Both the position numbers and the translations under genes were made by a program. DNA of 64,000 bases from Aplysia californica (taxonomy: Eukaryota > Mollusca > Gastropoda > Aplysiida > Aplysiidae), in assembly GCF_000002075.1 (NCBI RefSeq), contig NW_004798353.1, positions 8,244 to 72,243 of the forward strand, read 5' to 3'. The first letter of the stretch is position 1. Each line of letters starts with the position of its first letter. The notes beneath the pieces were generated by a model. It saw nothing but the letters and a program-made list of their open reading frames with translations. It was not told the origin of the DNA and did not search any database. Of this stretch, positions 60,113 through 64,000 are shown in pieces.

Positions 60113-60257
60113 TCTCCCTCCATTGGTCGAGTGTACTTCTTAACTACCTATGTATGTTTATTTGTCTGGCCCTTTTCTCCAGCTCTAAATGACAGTTATC
60201 GTGTCAATGAGCCTCTCGTTTACTCAACCCCCCCCCCTTTTTTTACATGCAGACGCA

Positions 60258-60259
60258 CA

Positions 60260-60325
<66 letters not shown>

Positions 60326-60356
60326 TCTCCCTCCTCCCCTACCCCCCTCTCTCTCC

Positions 60357-60393
<37 letters not shown>

Positions 60394-60515
60394 CTCCCCT
60401 CCTCCTCCCCTCCTCCTCCCCTCCCTCCCTCCTTCTCTCTCCCTTTATCTCTCTCTCACACACACTCTCTCTCTGTTTCTCTCTCCTTCCCCTCCCCCCT
60501 CTCCCCCCCCCCAAC
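60258..60515 (+). repeat. (CT)n and C-rich tract
   Basis: Pure CT, then CTCCC-type repeats and a C run at 60503-60512, ending 13 bases from the rost-like stop codon. Confidence 0.92.
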
Positions 60516-60527
60516 ACAACAAGTAAG

Positions 60528-60772
60528 CTAAGGCCCCCTTCCCCCATAGGCCTCCTCCAAAGAGTTATAACTAGCGGACGCCGTCACTATGTTCTCAAGC
60601 TCCGCGTCTAGCCCCGTGTGACCCGGCTGAAGACGCCCGTGCAGCCAGTGGCGCAGTCGATAGAGGGCGTGCAGTACGAACTGGGCGGCCACGGAGAGCA
60701 TGACTCCCAGCACACACGTACAGACAGCCTCCACCGGCTGGGTCCAGTTCATGAAGTAATAGTCTCGCCCGT
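60528..60772 (-). CDS. Rolling stone-like protein, last coding exon
   Basis: Read on the - strand, it follows the acceptor ctccctccccacag in phase 1 and runs 81 codons to TAG at 60528-60530. After GRDYYFMNWTQPVEAV come a hydrophobic segment (CTCVLGVMLSVAAQFVLHAL) and YRLRHWLHGRL, then a polar tail ending in GGRGP. The pattern Y..(N/D)W..P, membrane segment, then YRLR is typical of the C-terminus of rolling stone (rost) family proteins, multi-pass membrane proteins first linked to myoblast fusion in Drosophila. The role in this organism is unknown. Splice phase agrees with the exon at 63284-63484. No family number of copies can be judged here. Confidence 0.82.
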
Positions 60773-60894
60773 CTGTGGGGAGGGAGAAAAGAGAACGAAA
60801 TTTGATGAATAGTGGAAGCAGAAAGAGAAAAACAGCAGATATTGAACCCAGAAAGAGAAAAGCAGCGAACGGTGAAGACAGGAAGAGAGAAATA

Positions 60895-61310
60895 TATTGT
60901 TTTAGTAAGGTTTTACGGCGCTCGCAACTGCATATGGTCATATGAGTATGAGCGCCAAGGTGTGGATGTCAACAGAGAAGTTTAAACAGGGAATCAAGCT
61001 TACTCTGCTCACATTTCTAGCCTCAACAGCTCAAAGTCTGCTTCGACTATCAAGACACCCCGAAAATAGCAGTTCATAAGAGAGTGACAAACATACAAAA
61101 GAAGTTGAGGAAAATGACGATAGTAAGGATGAGGAAAGAAAAAGCAGCAGTTCCCCTATGTTGCTCCGGCCCAGTATGAGCATGACATTGACAAATCAGC
61201 CCATTTACAATTCTACTGTGCATAAGAACGTTATGTTAATATCCCCCCGATGGGGATGGCCTAAAGAAGACTTCAGTCAGTAGCACTGCCCTGATGGGGG
61301 GGGGGGGGGA
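60895..61310 (-). mobile_element. Family B copy on the - strand
   Basis: GTAAGGTTTTACGGCGCTCG, CCAAGGTGTGGATGTCAACA, CACCCCGAAAATAGCAGTTC, CAGTCAGTAGCACTGCCCTG: reverse complement of body B with type-II hairpin, in the rost-like intron. Confidence 0.8.
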
Positions 61311-61479
61311 AGAAAGAAACAACTAATCCTATTAGTAATAGAGAAGACAGAATCAGAAAGAGAAAAGCAGCGAATAGTGAAGACAGAAAGAAAAAACAAC
61401 CCTTTTGGGTGGAAAGTGAATACAGGAACCCCCCCCCCCCCCACCCCCCCGCATAAATTAGGTGAAAGTGAAAGGTGAA

Positions 61480-62215
61480 GTAGGGGACACACCTAGGCCT
61501 CACTCGGGCAGCGAACTCCCATCTTGTTTGTGCGACGGTGAAGAGACTAACAGCTACACCACAGACGTTGGTAGTAGACCTGTATGGTCGGGGGTGGACT
61601 CTTATTTCAGAAAACTTGTCTCTAAACGTCTTATATTGTGTTGAAATAGACAATGACTACACAAATAACAATACCATTAGGTTATATGTAAGGGACCATC
61701 AAGTAAACCTTCTTGTGAATTATTCATGACCGTAAGACAATGATAAATTGTTTCACGTCACGCCACCATAGACACGATTTAGATTATTAAGGAGCCGACT
61801 GCTTCGACACTGAGCGCCAGGGTCACTCTGGGAGGAGAGGAATACCGTATTCCAGCGGAAGGATAGAGATACTCGATCAAATTAAGTTTCCCAAGGCTGG
61901 AATAGGACCCTGGTCTTCCGCGTGTAATTGCCAAGAGGGTAACATGACATGCCACCACAAATTTTTTTAAAAGCCAAAAAAACCCCAAAACAAATGAGAA
62001 GGAAAAATGAATGAAACGGTTTAGTTTAAACGCCCCGCGCAACACTGGAAGCTTATATAAGAGGTAGGGCCTCCGAATTTAACAACCAATCTCCAAAAAT
62101 ACCACATCAAATAGGACAACTCTGGGTAAAGTTTCTTATCCAAAGGCACAATGTAAGACGTCGCTGAGCTTCAAACCTCCGAATCTGCATCTCACCATAG
62201 ATGTTGGTGTAAACA
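61480..62215 (-). mobile_element. tRNA-SINE pieces on the - strand
   Basis: Three head-like segments on the - strand, around 61500-61570 (B box-like GGGAGTTCGCTGCCCG), 61870-61950 and 62130-62215 (followed by ACATTGTGCCTTTGGATAAG). They look like decayed relatives of the SINEs at 13690 and 48338. Confidence 0.45.
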
Positions 62216-62424
62216 TAAAACAAACCAGATGAAATATCATATTTAAATTATACTGGGTAGACTGGAAAGGAAAATTTTCTTCTTCATATTTTTAAGTTAT
62301 CTCACTTTAGACATACACTTCGATAGATCAATTGACTAATAAATATGATTGCAATTTAAGAAAAAATTGCTATCCACCAGCTACAGTGTACTATATTTTA
62401 TAAACCCATGATGTACCCCCACCC

Positions 62425-62835
62425 CCCACCCCCGGGGCGGTGCTACTAACTGAAGTGTCTTTAGGCCATTCCCAAGGGGGGGGGGGGCATTAACATCTCG
62501 AGTTCTTATGCACAGTAGAATTGTAATTGTAAATAGGCTGATTCATCATAACTGTGCCTGAACTGCAACAGGGAGCAGCTGCTTTTCCCCCCTAATCTTT
62601 ACTATCGTCATTTTACCTCTACTTATTTTGTATGTTTGTCACACTCTTATGACCCGCTATTTCCGGGGTGCCTTGATAGTCGAAGCAGACTTTATGCTGT
62701 TGAAGCTAGAGAGGTGAGTAGAGTAAGTCTGGTTCCCTTTGTGGACTTCTCTGTTGACATCCACCCCTTGGCGCTCATATGACCTTATGCAGTTGCGAGC
62801 GCCGTAAAACCTCAACTAAAACTAAAAACTAAAAA
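62425..62835 (+). mobile_element. Family B copy
   Basis: GTGCTACTAACTGAAGTGTC, GGCTGATTCATCATAACTGT, GACCCGCTATTTCCGGGGTG, CCACCCCTTGGCGCTCATAT, GCGAGCGCCGTAAAACCTCA, with ACTAAAACTAAAAACT tail. Confidence 0.85.
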
Positions 62836-63283
62836 CCCATGATGAGGCCGATATCAGCCTGGCGGGGAAAATTGTGATAACAGTTGTAGAAATAGAGTAG
62901 AGTTTCTATATCAGAGCACAATGTACTGTTCATGTGTCTTTAATCGGAGTTGAGGGATACATGGATGTCACAATAATATGTTATATTATCACGATTACAC
63001 AATAAATGTTAGTATGTAGCCTGCAACGCAATAAAAATCATTGATATACGGTGACATAATTTTGAAATACAGAGACGAACACCCCCCCCCCCCTCCAAAA
63101 AAAGTAAGTAAATTAATTGATTAATTATCAAAATAATAAAATTAATTAAATATTTTTAAAATGATGATAATAAATTAATAATTATAAATAAATAAATAAA
63201 TAAATAAACAAACAAAATAAGAACAAATGACAAAAAACAAAACAAAACAAATAAGTTTTTAAAAAGTCTCAAAAAGTACTCAC
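62836..63283 (+). other. AT-rich intron sequence of rost-like gene
   Basis: Low-complexity AAT/AAAC repeats at 63110-63260 and a C run at 63081-63093. No exon recognised. Confidence 0.5.
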
Positions 63284-63484
63284 CGAGAGCTACCCCTGTC
63301 TGTGTGAGCAGACTGCCGTTGTTGATGTAGTAGAGGGCGTTGAAGACCGTGTAGAACGAGCCCAGAAACACGGAGAAGAACAGGTGGTACACACGGATGG
63401 GCGTGGCCCCCAGCATGACGTCAGCCAACACGTACAGCGTGTTCACCGTGTGCTTCAGGCGAGACATGTCGCTGGTCAGGAGAG
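63284..63484 (-). CDS. Rolling stone-like protein, penultimate coding exon
   Basis: On the - strand: acceptor tttcctcttccag, 201 bases, donor GTGAGT. It reads LLTSDMSRLKHTVNTLYVLA, then DVMLGATPIRVYHLFFSVFL, GSFYTVFNALYYINNGS and LLTQTGVAL. Rost family proteins show the same order: a short H..N stretch, D..V...P(I/V)R, a membrane helix with Y..F...YY, then a glycine-containing loop. It ends in phase 1 and joins the next exon to make GVALDGRDYYF. Earlier exons lie beyond base 64000. The gene converges on EPG5. Confidence 0.82.
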
Positions 63485-63502
63485 CTGGAAGAGGAAATGT
63501 TT

Positions 63503-63580
63503 GTTAGTTAGTTAGTTAGTTAGTTAGCTAGTTAGTTAGTTAGTTAGTTAGTTAGGTTTTTTTTTTTTTTTTTATAGCAG
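63503..63580 (+). repeat. (GTTA)n and poly-T
   Basis: About 13 copies of GTTA then about 18 T, directly left of the reversed element C. Read on the - strand this is an A-rich stretch then (TAAC)n, so it may be that element's tail. Confidence 0.85.
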
Positions 63581-63584
63581 AGTG

Positions 63585-64000
63585 TTTTACGGCGCTCGCA
63601 ACTGCATAGGCTATATGAGCGCGCGGGACACACCTAATATTTTCAGTTGGTAGGAAATTTTGAATTTTGCCCGGGTGGCGGCCGAAGCTTACTCTTATTG
63701 ATTTTAGACCACCAAGGGATCTCTAACGTGCGCAACTTGCACACGGGCCCTCCGAGATTTTTCGCCCTTGTCCAAGAAGGCTAGGTGTAGATTTTTCCTA
63801 CCAGAAGATCAGGGGTGTGGCTGAAAGACTGCAGTAAGAAGAAGCGAAGGAGTAGCAGTAGAAAGGCTGCAGAAAGAATCAGGAGCCCAGAGGAAGGGGC
63901 AAAGGAGGTGATTGGGTGGGGGGGGGGGGGGGCAGAAAGAGGAGACGAAAGCAGACGACAGAACATTGCAAGAGAGCAGGAAATGAGGTGAAAGGAGACA
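63585..64000 (-). mobile_element. Body C SINE on the - strand, cut by the window edge
   Basis: TTTTACGGCGCTCGCAACTG, ATATGAGCGC, AGTTGGTAGGAAATTTTGAA, GACCACCAAGGGATCTCTAA, GCACACGGGCCCTCCGAGAT: a better preserved version of 3462-3930. The tRNA-like head would lie beyond 64000. Confidence 0.8.

Larger units (their letters stand above)
60773..63283 (-). other. Intron of the rost-like gene
   Basis: About 2.5 kb, GT-AG, carrying a family B retroelement on the - strand, tRNA-derived SINE pieces on the - strand, a family B copy on the + strand and AT-rich sequence. No further exon of the gene was recognised in it. Confidence 0.7.

Overview
The window is a stretch of animal nuclear genome dominated by one large, intron-rich gene on the + strand, the invertebrate orthologue of EPG5 (ectopic P-granules protein 5), the Rab7 effector that tethers autophagosomes to late endosomes and lysosomes. 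I assembled 46 coding exons by eye from splice sites, reading phase and remembered similarity to human EPG5. They run from a start codon at 726 (MAEAVRPRPRKQK, against human MAEAVKPQRR) to a stop at 49142-49144 and give a protein of about 2,812 residues. All junctions keep phase except one (exon 30 to 31). Both LC3-interacting motifs of EPG5 are present as WILV and WLYL, with the same 17-residue spacing as in human. The protein is longer than the human one (2,579 residues as I remember it) mainly because of a large, acidic, low-complexity exon 2.

At the right end, on the - strand and convergent with EPG5, lie the last two coding exons (63284-63484 and 60528-60772) of a rolling stone (rost)-like multi-pass membrane protein; its 5' part lies beyond the window. 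Introns and the intergenic space hold no other convincing gene. They are filled with transposable elements and simple repeats: (a) short retroelements with three different bodies (called A, B, C here) that share one 3' hairpin and a (TAAAAC)n-like tail; (b) tRNA-derived SINEs with a TATT/ATT-rich tail; (c) TA-flanked MITEs in at least three terminal-repeat families; (d) a TTAA-flanked piggyBac remnant that keeps a transposase N-terminus; (e) a head-to-head pair of TTAA/G-run elements, one nested in a MITE; (f) long CT/GA, CA, TTG, ATT and GTA tracts, one interrupted by a 100-N assembly gap.

The organism is a metazoan with short exons in long, repeat-rich introns. The SINE and MITE content and the EPG5 and rost sequences suggest a lophotrochozoan, most likely a mollusc (gastropod-like). 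That is inference, not proof. I saw no LTR retroelement, retrovirus, Polinton, CRISPR array or prokaryotic feature.

Layout: 1-725 upstream/5' region; 726-764 exon 1; 765-4183 intron 1; 4184-49144 EPG5 exons 2-46; 49145-56780 downstream sequence or a last intron, with a possible 3' terminal exon at 56365-56780; 56800-60527 repeats; 60528-63484 the 3' end of the rost-like gene; 63500-64000 a retroelement on the - strand cut by the window edge.
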